NCBI GenBank assembly: GCA_023159155.1
Contig: JAJNNX010000034.1
Location: 484,653 to 548,652, forward strand
DNA: 64,000 bases
From: Ustulina deusta
Lineage: Eukaryota > Ascomycota > Sordariomycetes > Xylariales > Xylariaceae
Reading direction: 5' to 3'
Shown in pieces: positions 42,901 through 54,639 of the stretch. Every line of letters starts with the position of its first letter. Position 1 is the stretch's first letter. A program made the translations under genes and the position numbers. The notes under the pieces are model-generated. The model saw only the letters and a program-made list of their open reading frames with translations. It did no database searches and was not told the origin of the DNA.

Positions 42901-45565
42901 CACTGGGCGATCGCAGACCTGGCACCGGTGACGAGGGTGGGAGTGGAGAGCGAGGTGGGGCGGACAGTTCTGATGACGGCTCTGACTGATGTTCTAGAAG
43001 GTGGCATACGGCTGTGGCTATTTCGACGAACGCATCGTTGGGAAAGTCAACGGTGCTTTCAAGCAGCCTCGAAGCAGCCGTCTCCACTGCTCTTATCTCG
43101 GTACTAAAACTGGCTAGCAAACCTGCTGCTTCGGCCTCGGCTTTAGAATCGGAAACTTTAGTCGCTATTGGGATTTTCCCGGGAACCTTTCCATTGGTAA
43201 ACAGCACGAGGTCTGCTTGTTGCAAGGTTTCCAGAATAATCGACCAGGACGAACTGAGCGTGGGTCCAAGAGCAATGCCCAAGTTAAGTAGTGCGCGCAT
43301 GCATAACAAGTTGCGGGTATTGATTGTTTGCGGTGTAGTGCTTGCGTCGATGGAGGCCTGTCTCTGCCGTTCGCCTGCGGCGCCTACTGGCGTCACCAAG
43401 TTTTCTACGCTTAGCAAGCCCCTGGCATTGCTGAAGATTGTATTCGGGGCATCAGTAGTCGGGCTGGATATAGGGGGCTTCGAGGAGCTAGTGTTGAGGC
43501 AAGCGGTGAATACGTTCGGGGGTACAGCTGCTTTGCCCAACGTCGTGAGGAAAGCATCTCGTGGGGTGCTGAGTTGCAAAAGCCCCGCGACGTGAGCGAA
43601 CTTTTGAAACGCTCGCACGAGACCATGGTAATACTCCGAGTCTAGTGCCGCGTACAAAAAAGTCGAGCATGTTGCGAGAATAGCAGGCCAGCATTCTTCA
43701 ATGATGTCGGCACACGTTTTGACATCGACATACATGGGATGGTCTTTGAGTGCTAACGGATTAACAGGCACGGGGTTCTTCTTGAAGGAAGACGATCTGT
43801 CCAAGGAGGATGTATTCGTGCTCTTCTCCCCTCCAGTTTTTGCACCCTCTAGGCTGCTTGCTTCCGTCGGCGCTGGTGAGTCTCTACCCGTGTCTGAATG
43901 CCTTGCTCCCCGCTTGCGAGATCGGGTATCGCCAGGCACTGTGAGTGGTAATATGAACTTGGCTAGGCCTTCTGATAATGAGGTTATACACGATAGCGTA
44001 AGTGCATAGATGTAGGACTCGGGAATGCTCGGGGGTTCCGCCTTGTCTAGTTGGTCTATGCAAGCAACTCTGACGGTACTCCATTGAGAGCTTATGCCGG
44101 TGTTGTGACCCTCATTGACAGATCCACCGATAATGCCTGTAACACCGCTCGACTCTAGCATAGCTTGATCCGAAGAGGTACCCATATTGGCGTACGGGTC
44201 GGCGACAGGAATGGTGGACTGGTGACCAAGCCCTATAACCGCTGGCTTTTCCGTGCTTACACGGACAAATGTTGCTGTCAAATTTTTGAGTATGGTTCTT
44301 CCGCCTTCTTTCGTGTCGTATAGTGTGAAGATGCGCCTCATGAGAGCAGGCTCAGCAAAAATACCTCTGAAGACCTCCATACACAGGGCTCGCCTCCAAA
44401 TGGCAGTATCTTGATCCAGCAACTGTGTCAGCGCGTCCAGAGCATCCCCACCCTCCGATGGCAAAATGCTGAGATGCTTCTTTAGCATAGTATACAAAAT
44501 GCGCACCAGCCGGACGGACGTAGCAAAGTCAGGTTTTCCGTTGAGTGATTTGATAATAAACGGCATGACCCTAGTTCGAAGGATGTACGCTTGCTCAGTG
44601 TGGACCAAAAAGAGGCCGGCATGTTGACTCAAGACGGATTCTATCAATTCCAGGCCAAAGGTTTGCGGGAGCCCGGTGAAGCGCAAGTATTCAGGTCGGT
44701 GGTTTTCCGTCATCAAGCAAATGTCCTTGAAAACGCGATGCGCATCCGTTGCAGCAGCGCGAAGCTGAACAGTTTCGCCATTGCTAGTGGGTGCTTCGCC
44801 GACAACTTCTGTATCCGACGTCGACTCTAGCGTGGATTAACTTGATGAAAGCCTGTGAAGATTGAGAGCCTTACTATCTTCTGTTGTGACCTTTTCAAAG
44901 ACGGTCATGATAAGCTGCTGGAGAGTAGCGGCAGAAGTGTTACTGACAACGCCATTCTTACTTGTTTGTAAGATGAAACAAATATTAAGAGCGGTGACGA
45001 GTAAGTCCCCTTTGATGTCATTTGCATAGTTTTGAAGCAGAGTGGGCAGGGCCTGAAGGATCTTGAGCTGGACATCTAAGCCAGCCGACGTAGCCTCACG
45101 GAGGGCTTCCAGTACGGGGCTCAGTTTAGACCACGGCAAGGCACCCACAAGGATCAAACGCGACAGGCACACAACAGCGATGCCAGTGAATTTGGCATTC
45201 TTGGTCCCGCATGCGATGATGAAGGGATTGACGAAGTTCACTCTCTGAGCCAATTCTAGCAGAAATAATAAGCCTGGGGGGCTCTCGATAGATACGCATC
45301 GCTAGCTAGGATGGACGTACCAGCTGCTAATGAGGCCTCGGAGGTAGACCGGATGCTTTTCAGTTCATCGGCAGACTTCTCAGCTGCCTGGTGAGGGCTC
45401 GGTTAGTCCTGACGACGAAGCAATTCCAAGTCTACAGATGGCCATCCTCTGCAAAACGAATCGGAGGGCCAGAGCAAGACTGCATACCTGTCTTAAATCG
45501 TTGTGCTTGCGTTTGCTCTCCTGGATGAGATTTGTTAGCTCGGTAGCGAGCAGCTGAGTGGTCAT
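39965..45565 (-). CDS. MON2: MON2 homolog, Golgi/endosome trafficking scaffold
   Basis: Six exons on the minus strand: 45565-45488, 45387-45321, 45255-44875, 44826-42185, 42119-41906, 41859-39965. The total is 1758 residues, in the range of fungal MON2. Introns are 100, 65, 48, 65 and 46 nt, all GT-AG and in phase. The N-terminus (MTTQLLATELTNLIQESKRK) and the helical region NPFIIACGTKNAKFTGIAVV, KLSPVLEALREATSAGLDVQ, LKILQALPTLLQNYANDIKG match the DCB domain of MON2 and large Arf-GEFs. There is no Sec7 catalytic domain, as expected for MON2. Further on, the HUS-like block (LELIESVLSQHAGLFLVHTE; WRRALCMEVFRGIFAEPALM) and the long C-terminal HDS helices (VTFFWDLSNFLSRKNKALPI) follow. MON2 forms complexes with Dop1 and a flippase on Golgi and endosomes. 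A Ser/Pro/Thr-rich linker lies near the HUS block. It is divergent from MMS2. Confidence 0.93.
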
Positions 45566-46304
45566 CTTGGCCAGATAGTGTCTCTAGTGTCACTCCATTT
45601 ATCCAGCACAGCCTGATTTGCCGATGTCGAGGCGAAGATGTGGTGTTCGGCGGCCTTTCGCAAGGCCTTGAAAAACAGTGGTGATAGTTGCTGTCAAGAT
45701 ATGGGGAGATGGGTAGATAGATGCCTACTGAGATGTGTGGCGTCGTACAGTCTGTTTGGAGGATGTTGGAGCTTGTTGCCAGATTCGGTCATTGGATCCC
45801 CTGTCTCATGTCGGCCTGCCTTTCAATCAACCTAGTTGATGACTCAGCAGAGCCTACCTACTAAGCACCTACTTAAGTAAGTACTTAGCTACCTTGGGCA
45901 CTCGCTAAGGCTACCTTACAGTCGGTAGCGCCTGCTAAGACCTACCGAACCTACCAGGGAGCACGAGACCCAGAGTCATTGCCCATACCGCCTCAGTTCT
46001 CTTAACGTGCAGCTTCCCCATTTCACCCCACCATCCACCATCCACCGTCCCACCTGTTCTCCCTCCATCAAGTCACCCCCCCTCCAGACAACCGGCTCTT
46101 TCATATCTCCCTTGGCAGTCTACGAGGTATGGTGCACTCTTTGCGAAAATCAAAGCAACTCACCCATTCCCGAAACCCCATCCGTCATATCCCAGCATCA
46201 CAAGTCCTCTCGTAGTAATACTGGGAACACATCACTAGGTACTAGACAGCCTCGGCTTATTGCATCGGCGACTTCATCCACCAGCAAGCATTTAGATATC
46301 CAAA
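45566..46304. promoter_or_regulatory. Shared upstream region of MON2 and MMS2
   Basis: A 739-bp divergent intergenic region. Between 45840 and 45955 it is dense in CTACC/TAAGTACTTA/CTAAGG words. Pyrimidine-rich sequence precedes the MMS2 start (46010-46110). No TATA box is obvious. Confidence 0.55.
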
Positions 46305-46951
46305 ATGGGTGCCAAGGTCCCGCGAAACTTCCGCCTCCTGGAAGAGCTTGAGAAGGGAGAAAAGGGATTAGGAGCAGGTGTGCCACTTTTCGTAACTCTG
46401 AATTTTTGCACTGCTTTGCTGGCCGCTCGATCGTCGTACTGATGCGTGCTGATCCGTTGCAGAGGCTTGCTCGTATGGCTTAGATAACCCCGAAGACCTT
46501 CTGATGTCGGACTGGAATGGCACGATTCTCGGCCCCCCTCATGTTAGTAAAACCATCTTCTCTCCCTTGGACTGTGAACCGTGGTGGACGCTGACGATGG
46601 CATATGCGCCCAGAGCGTTCACGAGAACCGAATTTATTCCGTCAAGATGCACTGCGGTGCCCAATACCCCGACCTCCCACCCACGATCCAGTTCATAAGC
46701 CATGTCAACCTACCCTGCGTAAACCAGAGAAACGGCGCGGTCGATCCAAAGCAGCTCCCCTGCCTAGCTAACTGGAAGAGGGAGAACACGATGGAAACTA
46801 TCCTGATCGAGCTACGACGGTACAGCTCCTGCACAGACTGCCAGCGAGGGGCACGAGAAGAGTTTGCTGATCTGGACATAGATATATGGCCTCAAGCCAA
46901 TGCAAGAAGCTCCCGCAGCCACCCGAGGGCTCCGTGTTTCCCGGGAATTAG
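46305..46951 (+). CDS. MMS2: Ubiquitin-conjugating enzyme variant MMS2 (UEV)
   Basis: Four exons: 46305-46377, 46463-46542, 46614-46819, 46882-46951; 142 residues. Introns of 85, 71 and 62 nt are GT-AG and in phase. Spliced protein: MGAKVPRNFRLLEELEKGEK, then EACSYGLDNPEDLLMSDWNG, TILGPPHSVHENRIYSVKMH, then VNLPCVNQRNGAVDPKQLPC and WKRENTMETILIELRR, ending with a short YMASSQCKKLPQPP tail. This is the UEV fold of Mms2, which lacks the E2 catalytic Cys context. Mms2 pairs with Ubc13 to build Lys63-linked ubiquitin chains on PCNA in error-free post-replication repair. It is divergent from MON2. The assignment rests on near-continuous family identity, including LPCLANWKRENTMETILIEL. Confidence 0.96.
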
Positions 46952-47545
46952 CTGGCGCCAATGCGTGGCGCTGGTGGAATGATAATACTACGAGAAATGA
47001 ATTACGGCTCCAGACACAGATTATGGCGCGGGAGGATGGTGATTTGATAAGAGTTAGTAGTTGGGGGTGAGATTTAGAGACTGTGAGGAGTTAGCTGATG
47101 AGTATTTCTCGGATTCGGTAGATCGTGACAGCAATGGACGGTGTACTGGCCATTTGAGAGAGCAACCAGCGATATGCATCATGAGACAGTACAGATAGGA
47201 ACCTAGCGGACGACGTGCAGGTCTTAACACTCGTCAGGCCCTCACGTTTCCCGCTCTTCTTACGCGACTATAATCCAGGCAACCTTGCATCGGTGTCTTT
47301 ATTGGAAATCTAATCTCTGTTGAGAGTAACCTTCAGCGTGACGGCGTAGGTACCTAGGTAGTCAGGCTACCACACACGTGATGGGTGCGATAATGCTGTC
47401 GCGACCAAAGGCGGATCTAGTTCCGCCCCCCGGCAGGGTTCTCCAATTGCTACAGGGGAAAACCAACCAACCCGGTTAGGCACATACACACATGTAGAGG
47501 GAGAGCATCTCACTCGCTGCAGCCTCTGCATTTTTCCCTCTCCCA
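46952..47545. other. Gap, nothing recognised
   Basis: Between MMS2 and the LYR-motif gene, both on the plus strand. No gene or clear repeat. The right part is the probable promoter of the LYR-motif gene. Confidence 0.5.
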
Positions 47546-48732
47546 ATGACAGACACAAAGCGACTGAGAACTGGTAGATTTCTCGTTCCAGCCCGCGATT
47601 CGCGACATCGGATAGCATGTAAGGCCTCCAGTTCCCACACGCAGGACCCGGAGATGTCCCCACGAACCGAGACGAATCTGACCACCCGCCCAACCCAGGC
47701 CTCGCCCTCTACCGCGCTCTCCAGCGCCTCGCGCCGCAAGTCCCGCTCCCAGATGATCTCGCCCACGGCTGGGGCGCAGGAAAGAACCCCATAGCAATCC
47801 ACATCCAGCGCGCGTTCCGGCGAAATGCGGCCGACACGAGCCCGCGGATCGTGTTCGCGGCCCTGAGCGCCGGCTACCGCATGCTCTCCGTGCTCCACGA
47901 CGCCGCGACGTCGCCCGACTCGGCGCACCACGCCTCCATCAGATCACTCCTGCAATCGCGCCTCGCCGAGCGCCAGCGCAGCCTCGCCAACCGCCCCGCG
48001 CCCCGCCCCTCCTACGACCCCAAGTCCGACCGGCCGCACCCCGGCACGCTCCCCCTCCTCGTCAAGGTGTCGCCGCCCCCGAGCGCCTCGAACCCGGACC
48101 CGCGACCCGTCTACGCGACCCCGCACCGGCCGCGCCCGCAGTCCGCCCTCGGCGGCACCGGCCGCCGCAAGATCCCGCGTCTCGACCTCGCGGGCGACAT
48201 CCCCTTCCTGCGCCTCACCAAGCCGCAGCCCGCCCTCCTCAGCCGCGTCCTCCGCCAGAAGGTCGTGCGCCGCGCCGACCGCCTGCAGGCCATGCGGGAC
48301 CTCTGGGCCGACGCCCAGCCCGACGCCCAGCTCGAGGACGACTGGGAGGCCGAGATGGAGCGGCTCCTGCTCGAAGAACAGGGCCAGGGCCAGGCCGGCG
48401 CCCGCACCGACCGCGCCTGGCAGGACGCCCACGACGTCGGCGGCAGCCACCCCCTCGACGAGCGCTCCCACACCTACACCCTGCGCCGCCACGGCATCCA
48501 GGAACTGGGCGAGCTCCTGGACCGCGAGCGCCGCGCCGAGGTCGCCCGCGCCGACGCCATGCGCCACCTCATCTTCCAGGAGAAGGCCCTCGCCGCCCAC
48601 GAGGACGCCCGCCGCGCCGCCGCCAAACGCGCCCGCTGGGAGGCCCACATGCTCGAGCTGCATGGCGAGCGGTGGCGCGACCTCTTCCCGAATCTAGACG
48701 GGCCGCCAGAGGACCATGCGTCCCGGCCGTGA
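47546..48732 (+). CDS. LYR-motif protein (Cup1/DUF1763-like)
   Basis: Two exons, 47546-47573 and 47645-48732; 371 residues. Exon 1 codes MTDTKRLRTG; the 71-nt intron (GTAGAT donor, CGCAG acceptor) is needed because an in-frame TAA precedes exon 2. Residues about 30-75 contain the LYR motif (NPGLALYRALQRLAPQVPLP) followed by IAIHIQRAFRRN, the signature of mitochondrial LYR adaptors that hand over Fe-S clusters or bind acyl carrier protein. The remainder is Arg/Ala-rich and helical (LSRVLRQKVVRRADRLQAMR; ERRAEVARADAMRHLIFQEK; RWEAHMLELHGERWRDLF). The layout fits the fungal Cup1-like/DUF1763 group. The coding sequence is very rich in G and C at third positions, unlike the flanks, which opens long antisense frames. 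It converges on the bZIP gene. Confidence 0.78.
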
Positions 48733-48848
48733 AGGGATGCATGGATGGATGGTGGCGTTTCGCGGGTCTTGGGCGATGCGCTTGCGTAGTCGTGTCGTGT
48801 CGTGTCGTGTGTCGCTGTATTTTGCGTGGAGATGGATGTCCCGGATAA

Positions 48849-48891
48849 ATAGATAGATAGATGGATGGATGGATGGATAGATGGATAGATG
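48849..48891. repeat. GATA/GGAT microsatellite
   Basis: Imperfect tetranucleotide array of GATA and GGAT units just after the LYR-motif gene. A shorter copy recurs at 48987-49008. Confidence 0.9.
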
Positions 48892-49210
48892 AGAAATCCA
48901 CGCGATGCCTGCCTGGGAGCAGAGGAGGTAGGAACTGACTGGGAAAGCAACGCCGTCGGTGCTAATGGCGGAAACGGCACTCACTCGATGGATGGATGGA
49001 TAGATAGTATGCGGCAGAAACGGCCGCAATACACTACCTACCTGCCTATCTACCTAACCTAGGTATCGCCTCCAGGTAATCTTGGGGGATCTAACGAGAT
49101 TAATGCAGCGTTATGGATGTCATGGCGTGGAAAAAAAAACTACATTGTGAGGTCCTGTTAATTAAGTACCTAAGATTCCTGTATATGCGTCTATTATTTG
49201 GTTGGACGGA

Positions 49211-49256
49211 TCCATTCATCCATCCATCCATCCATCCATCCATCCATGAATCCATC
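49211..49256. repeat. ATCC microsatellite, inverted relative to the GGAT array
   Basis: About nine ATCC units plus flanking imperfect ones, close to the 3' end of the bZIP gene. It is the complement of the GGAT units at 48862-48880. Confidence 0.9.
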
Positions 49257-49384
49257 TGACTGGGAAAAATCAACGCTTGCCGAGTAAACCATGTGTCAAA
49301 TTCAAGAGGAGATAGTCATTGCTGCCATGCCTGTACACACAACATAACATAACACAACACAACACAACGTATTTGTTTCCCAAC

Positions 49385-51961
49385 TCATTCGGGGCCGGGT
49401 TTTGCGGCTTCCCAGAACGCCGCCACGACATCCTTCTTCCGGAAGGCGGGTCCCCGACCGACACATGTGCATTTGGAGCCGAGGTCTGCGGAGTAAGCAG
49501 GATAGTTAGTTGCTCGGTCCTCTCGTTCCGATGCGGGAAATACTCCATGGTGTACTTACTTTCGATGAACTTGTCGACGCTGAACCATACCTTCTTGTTG
49601 CGCGGCTGGCTACTCGCCATATTCATGGGGGTGGTGGGAGATGAATATAACAAATGGGAGGAATCGGAGAAGCCGAGGGAGGTGGTATTGTGGTATGCGA
49701 GGAGTGAGGACATGTTGCCCGACATGCTCTGGGATATGGCCAGGTAGTCAGGCCCCATAGACCCCAAGCGCCAGAGGTCCACGGGCGCGGGTATCGAGAG
49801 CATGCCCTCGATGCTGGACGTGGGGGGCGGATAGGGCGCGTTTCTCGCCATCGTCAGCTGCCTGCTAGAATGCATCGGCATTCCCTCTCCTCTGACGTCG
49901 GGCGAGACGTTGAAGCCGGCGCCGACTTTCCTCGAGATTGACCCTTGCAGGCTGTCATTTTTCGTCGTCGATGGCTGGTCCTCGAGAGGGTTGTCGTAAA
50001 AATCACCTGGCGGGATCTCCACGTAACCATCGCCCCCTTGCGGCAAGTTGATGGATTTCTGCGCTAGATATTTCTCGATGTCGTACGAGTCAAACCACTC
50101 GCCCTGCCACCCCGGCAGATTTGTGCGCTGTAAATTATCGAGCAAGTCATCCCGCACTGCCGTCGTCTTCTCATTAAAGGGGCCCATGCCAAATCCTGAG
50201 TTGGGAAAGGGGGCGCCCCCTGTGAACGAGACTGTCTTGGCGTCGCCGGCAAAATGAGTCCCGGATCCCCCAATGTGGTGAAAAGGTTGGGCATATGCGT
50301 TCATGTCTTCGTCGGCGCTCCGACTCAGCGTATTCTTCACGCGCTGGCGTATGTCGTCAAGGCTCGCATAATTCCTCACGAAGCCGAAAACGCGGAGAAT
50401 GGCCTCGGATGGCGGGTTTTTCATCGCCAGAAGTACTGCCGCTTTCTCAGTCGTGCGTCGGTGTATTCTTCGGCCCAACGTCCTTTCTAAGAATGCCCCC
50501 GAGTCGAAGACGGGGAGAGACTCCCAGTTTGGCAAGGACCACTGGGATTGCATGGGGTTATCCAGGAAGCCTAGGTTGAACCCGAAACTGGCGTTTTCTA
50601 GGTTCGGCATTCTTACAAATGTGTAACTCGCATCCTCGAGTGGACCGTCCGAAGGGTGTCCTGAATCTTGGATGATGGATGGAGGCTCGGGCTCATGTGT
50701 CACGATTATGCCGCCGAGGAGTTGTTGTGGCTGTTGGGTGGCAGGTAACGCGGCGGGTTGTGGCTCCGGTCTATCGCCAACAGTTTGGCTTTCCAATTGG
50801 GACTGGTCGGGTACGGCACTATCTACTGATAGTTTCGCGTCAGAAGTTGCCTCATCGCTCCTGTGACCAGCCGCCTCGGAGCAACGCTGGTTCAGCACAG
50901 CCTGAAATTGTTGCAGGCGTCGTCCAAGTTCGGGAATCTGAGCATTTATTGCATGCTTATCTACGTATTCCATGAGCAAGCTTCGAAAAGTAGCATTGAG
51001 CTCCTGGTTGCTCGCCTCGAGCCCTGCCACTTTCGCTTCAAGGTCGGTGATGGCAGTCTCCTTGCGATTACGGTACGCCCTCTGTGCAAGACGAATTTGC
51101 TCTTTCCTCCGCTAGGTTTCTGTTAGCTTCTGATTTGATCGTTCTCTTCACGACGATAGCAACTAATCTAGCAATGACGAGTCTCGCCACGTGGTGGTCA
51201 CAGTGCCCAAGCAGCCTCTAGACTAGCAAAGAAACAGACGGGCGGCGATGGGTCTACGAACTTACTTCCTTCATATCACGGCTGTCGCCTCCCTCTAGTC
51301 GGGGGCGACCCCTGGCCCTCTTGATCTCTTCTGTAGGCTCGGCGCGATCATTCTGTGACACCTTTCTCTCGCGCTTCTTAGTGTTGGGCGGACCAGTTGT
51401 GGCGGAAAGCACGTGGGCGTCTGCTTTATACAGGCCACGTCTACTCGTGTATCGACCATCGTCATACTGCTCGGCGTTGAGCACGTCCAATGGTCCCTTG
51501 ATGTACCGCATGTCGGAAGGGTTTAGACTGGCGGGCTGATGAGACGATGTCTCGGGCTCGGAAACCCAGGAGGGTTTATTAGACCGTACTATCGCACTTG
51601 TTGGGCTAGTGTCTTGCTCCCCAGCGACTAAGGCTGCAGGGGGGATAGCGCCATACGATGGAGCACCGATGTTGAAATTGGACCTGTTATACGCTGGGAT
51701 GCCGGAAAAGGTAGACTGCGGATGATGTGTGTTGCTGCTATTGTTGTTACTGTTGCTGTTGCTGCCGCTATGGAAAGGCGGAACCAGGCCAAAGTATTGG
51801 GGTTCTTGTTGTTGATGGTGATGTTGGTGGTGGCCATGTTGAGTGAGGTGAGGTTGTTGTTGAGGGTGAGGGTGAGGATGAGGGTGAGGATAAGGGTAAG
51901 GGTGTTGGGTGTGATTATTAATTGGCCCCGGATTGACGTTGCTATCAGCAGGGTTTGACAT
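49385..51961 (-). CDS. bZIP transcription factor
   Basis: Three exons on the minus strand: 51961-51266, 51111-49560, 49485-49385; 782 residues from the ATG at 51961 (MSNPADSNVNPGP). An ATG eight codons upstream (51985) is possible. Introns are 154 and 74 nt, GT-AG and in phase. The N-terminus is low-complexity, with alternating His-Pro and Gln runs. The basic region is completed by the first splice: MKERRKEQIRLAQRAYRNRK, with the invariant Asn and Arg of Yap/AP-1-like bZIPs reading NR in place of the usual pattern end. A leucine-zipper-like helix follows (ITDLEAKVAGLEASNQELNA). The second splice forms the C-terminal motif GPAFRKKDVVAAFWEA, seen in a group of fungal bZIP factors. It acts in the nucleus on DNA; target genes are unknown. 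Without the second splice the frame runs on to 49270 with an unlikely tail. Confidence 0.9.
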
Positions 51962-54639
51962 AGTAAGACGGGTCAGAGCCGGCATATGCCTAGACGGCTA
52001 TTCCCCCATATTGCATTGCGCACCGCCGTGTGCTTGGCCGCTCGCGCACGTATCGGGGTGGGAACCCCTCCCCCGCTATCCCGCTATCCCGCTCTGCCGC
52101 CCACCTGGTGTCGTGTCGACGCTCCAGCAGATCTGGGTAATGCTCCGAATGCTGTCAGATTCTTGGCGTCGCATCCAATCCCTACAGTATGCCTGCTCTG
52201 GATACGGGGTTGATGCCCCCAGGGCTGTCGAGAGCAAGGTGGCGACAGTGGTTGGGACGCCGCCCTCGGCCCTGCGCGTAGGGCCCCTACACGTGCGCGA
52301 CGGGGATTCCAGCAGCTGGAGAGCAGGATTCGTCTCGTCTCTGGGATCGGGGACGCAGATGGCGCCTAGACCGGCAGGGCTGCTACGCCGCAGACGCAGT
52401 GAATCCGGCCCACGCAATGGAGGAGCTGTCAGCGTGGCATCGACAGCCAGACGGCGATGGAGTTGTTGAGATGTTTCCCGCCTGATTAGTGAACACTGGG
52501 CTAGCCTTGCGGCACACTGCTCGCGCGCACCGAGTGTCTTGGGGGGCACAGGCTTGATAATACGCAGCATCGGATCCGGTCAGACGATCGCATACCGCCA
52601 TCAGTAGGTATTTATTTCTTCTTCCGCACCCCCGACCGCATCAATCGGCTCTATCCTCGCCCACTGGTGCAGATCAATTCGTCGCCATGAGTTTCTTTTG
52701 CGCTTCTGTCCAATCTCGGTCCGAGCCTACGTGGTAAGTGGCTTGTCAGGGGGGATGTGGACAACCATGATGCCTGTGGGCGATTGCATGAGCCCGACGA
52801 GAATACTACGTATTGCCAGCAGTGGAGGACCAGTGAAAATACCCGTGTGGGGAGTGAGCCCAGTATCCAGGTTAGGGAGGGATGGGTGTTCTAATTGGAG
52901 TTACACCATGTACAGATCAGTGCATGAACCTTAAGGTGGTATGCTATTATCGCCATTCACGTGAGAGAGAGGTGCCACCTGGTTAAGCTTGACATCATTG
53001 ATGAAGGCAATACCTAGTAATTAATAATCCGAGTTCCTCTGTATCATACTATCTAGGTACTTGAGCATGTACCTAGTTTGAGGTTCTCGGTGGAGGTTGT
53101 TAGTGTACCTACCTATGCTTCGCCTTTAAAACTAACTAAGTACCTACCTAACCAAATAAGGAAGACATCGAGCCTCGGTGCTCGCAAAATGCCGCTAGAC
53201 GTTTCTTGGCAGAGCCAATCGGCCAGACAATCGAGATCGCCTTTGTGACCTGTATTTCATCATAAAAGTTGACAATAATAAATACGACATCCAATATGAC
53301 CATCCTTCGTTCTAGGTAGCCGGTAGTATATCAGCCCCGCTCGGACGGGCCTACCAGCCGCTAACCCAAGCACCTAACGTGGATGCACGAGGATAAGAGT
53401 TACCTATCTGTAATTATCTATAAGTAGCTCGGGAGTGTGAGACTGGTCTCGGCCAGGTTGGTCAGATTCCTGGAGCGCCATGTTGCTGCTACTCCTCATT
53501 TGTATGCAAAAGGCCGCCTTTGAAACCATCCAGCTTTTCGCTAAGGCCAACGGTATGGTCTCTCCGGCGCCATGTGGCGACCGTCGAAGAACCCTCTCCG
53601 TCGCACAACAATCTCGCTCGTCCACGATTGTAAGTTTCTACAGTCTGGTGATATTGTGCTGCTTGCAGATGATATCCTTCGTGCCGTGCCCCGTCCAAAG
53701 TAACGCGAGGCCGCATTGAACAGCGCACGGCTCGACAAGCAGACGTAACTGAGACCCTTTACTCTGCGTGATTAGAGAACCAAGCTTGGAAATTCTAGGC
53801 CCTTTGCTTTAGCCGGTAGGCCGGCTGTGGAACGTGGCTACAGTGTCTCGAACTGTGCGGTTTGAATTCGAACATTCGGTAATTTCGAGACAGGACGAAA
53901 CATCTACAAAAGATGCCGTGACCAGTGAGCGGTGTTGCCGACTATCACGAAGCATTTGCTGTCAATCCGTGTTGAGTCCACAGGACGCGCCAAAATCACA
54001 TTCAAGAGGTTCTTGCCTTTCAAGTTCAACTGGTTCTCAATCTGCCTGTCTTGTTCAATGAAGAAGGCGTTTTTTACTACTGCGCACTCCCACCAGGGCG
54101 ATAATATCAAATATCCCTCGTTGCAGCGTCCCAGCTAGAGGAGCGTAGCGTGTATAGATAGCCAGTCTGCCCTATGATGACCTGGATTGACTCGGTCATA
54201 CAGGTCCAGGGGTTGGTTGGTTTTAGCCCATAGCAGTGTAGCTTGAAGTGTTGATCATGACGATCCAGATACCCGCGTTTCCCCGTCGGCGCTGAAAAAA
54301 TCCCGTCTCCATTACAGTGCATCATACTAGCTCGCGCATGATACCCCCAAGACGAGAAGAAGAAAAAGAAAAGCACTGCGCGATGAGCGCAGGGAGCCCG
54401 ATATAGGTGTTTGCGAGCACCAGTATCCAACACATAAGATTTCGCTCTTAACTCAAGAGTAAGCGGGATTTGATTTCTGCCAAAGTATGTAAGCGCGTTT
54501 TTGCATACAAATGTTGAAGTGTTGGTATGGAAGCCTCTAAGACTAGAGGTTGTAGCATCCGAAACTAGAGTTCTTTATACTATGTTTGCCCTATAGGGCA
54601 GAAACGTTTATTTGGAGCTTACTTTATAACATTTGGACA
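51962..54639. other. 2.7 kb without a supported gene, up to the A+T-rich block
   Basis: The left part is the bZIP promoter and is G+C-rich (52000-52560); its long open frames on both strands look like composition effects. From 53020 to 53170 the sequence is dense in TACCTA/CTAGGTAC words. Short frames at 53404-54433 have no recognised family. A 14-bp perfect palindrome (TGCCCTATAGGGCA) lies at 54587-54600, just before the composition switch. Confidence 0.5.

Larger units (their letters stand above)
48733..49384. other. Convergent gap with microsatellites
   Basis: Contains GTGTC repeats (about 48789-48814), GATA/GGAT repeats (48849-48891 and 48987-49008), ATCC repeats (49211-49256) and an AACAC/AACAT repeat (49339-49369). 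The GGAT and ATCC arrays are complementary, so a transcript through them could fold back. Confidence 0.85.

Noticed and set aside
47944..48663. 239-codon minus-strand frame rich in Gly, Val and Leu
   Set aside because: It is antisense to the LYR-motif gene, caused by extreme third-position G+C.
48781..49260. Tandem repeats that might suggest a CRISPR array
   Set aside because: Units are simple 4-5 nt microsatellites without spacers, in a eukaryotic intergenic region.
51933..52469. 178-codon frame in the bZIP promoter
   Set aside because: Arg/Pro/Ser-rich sequence expected from a G+C-rich promoter, with a similarly long antisense frame and no known motif.
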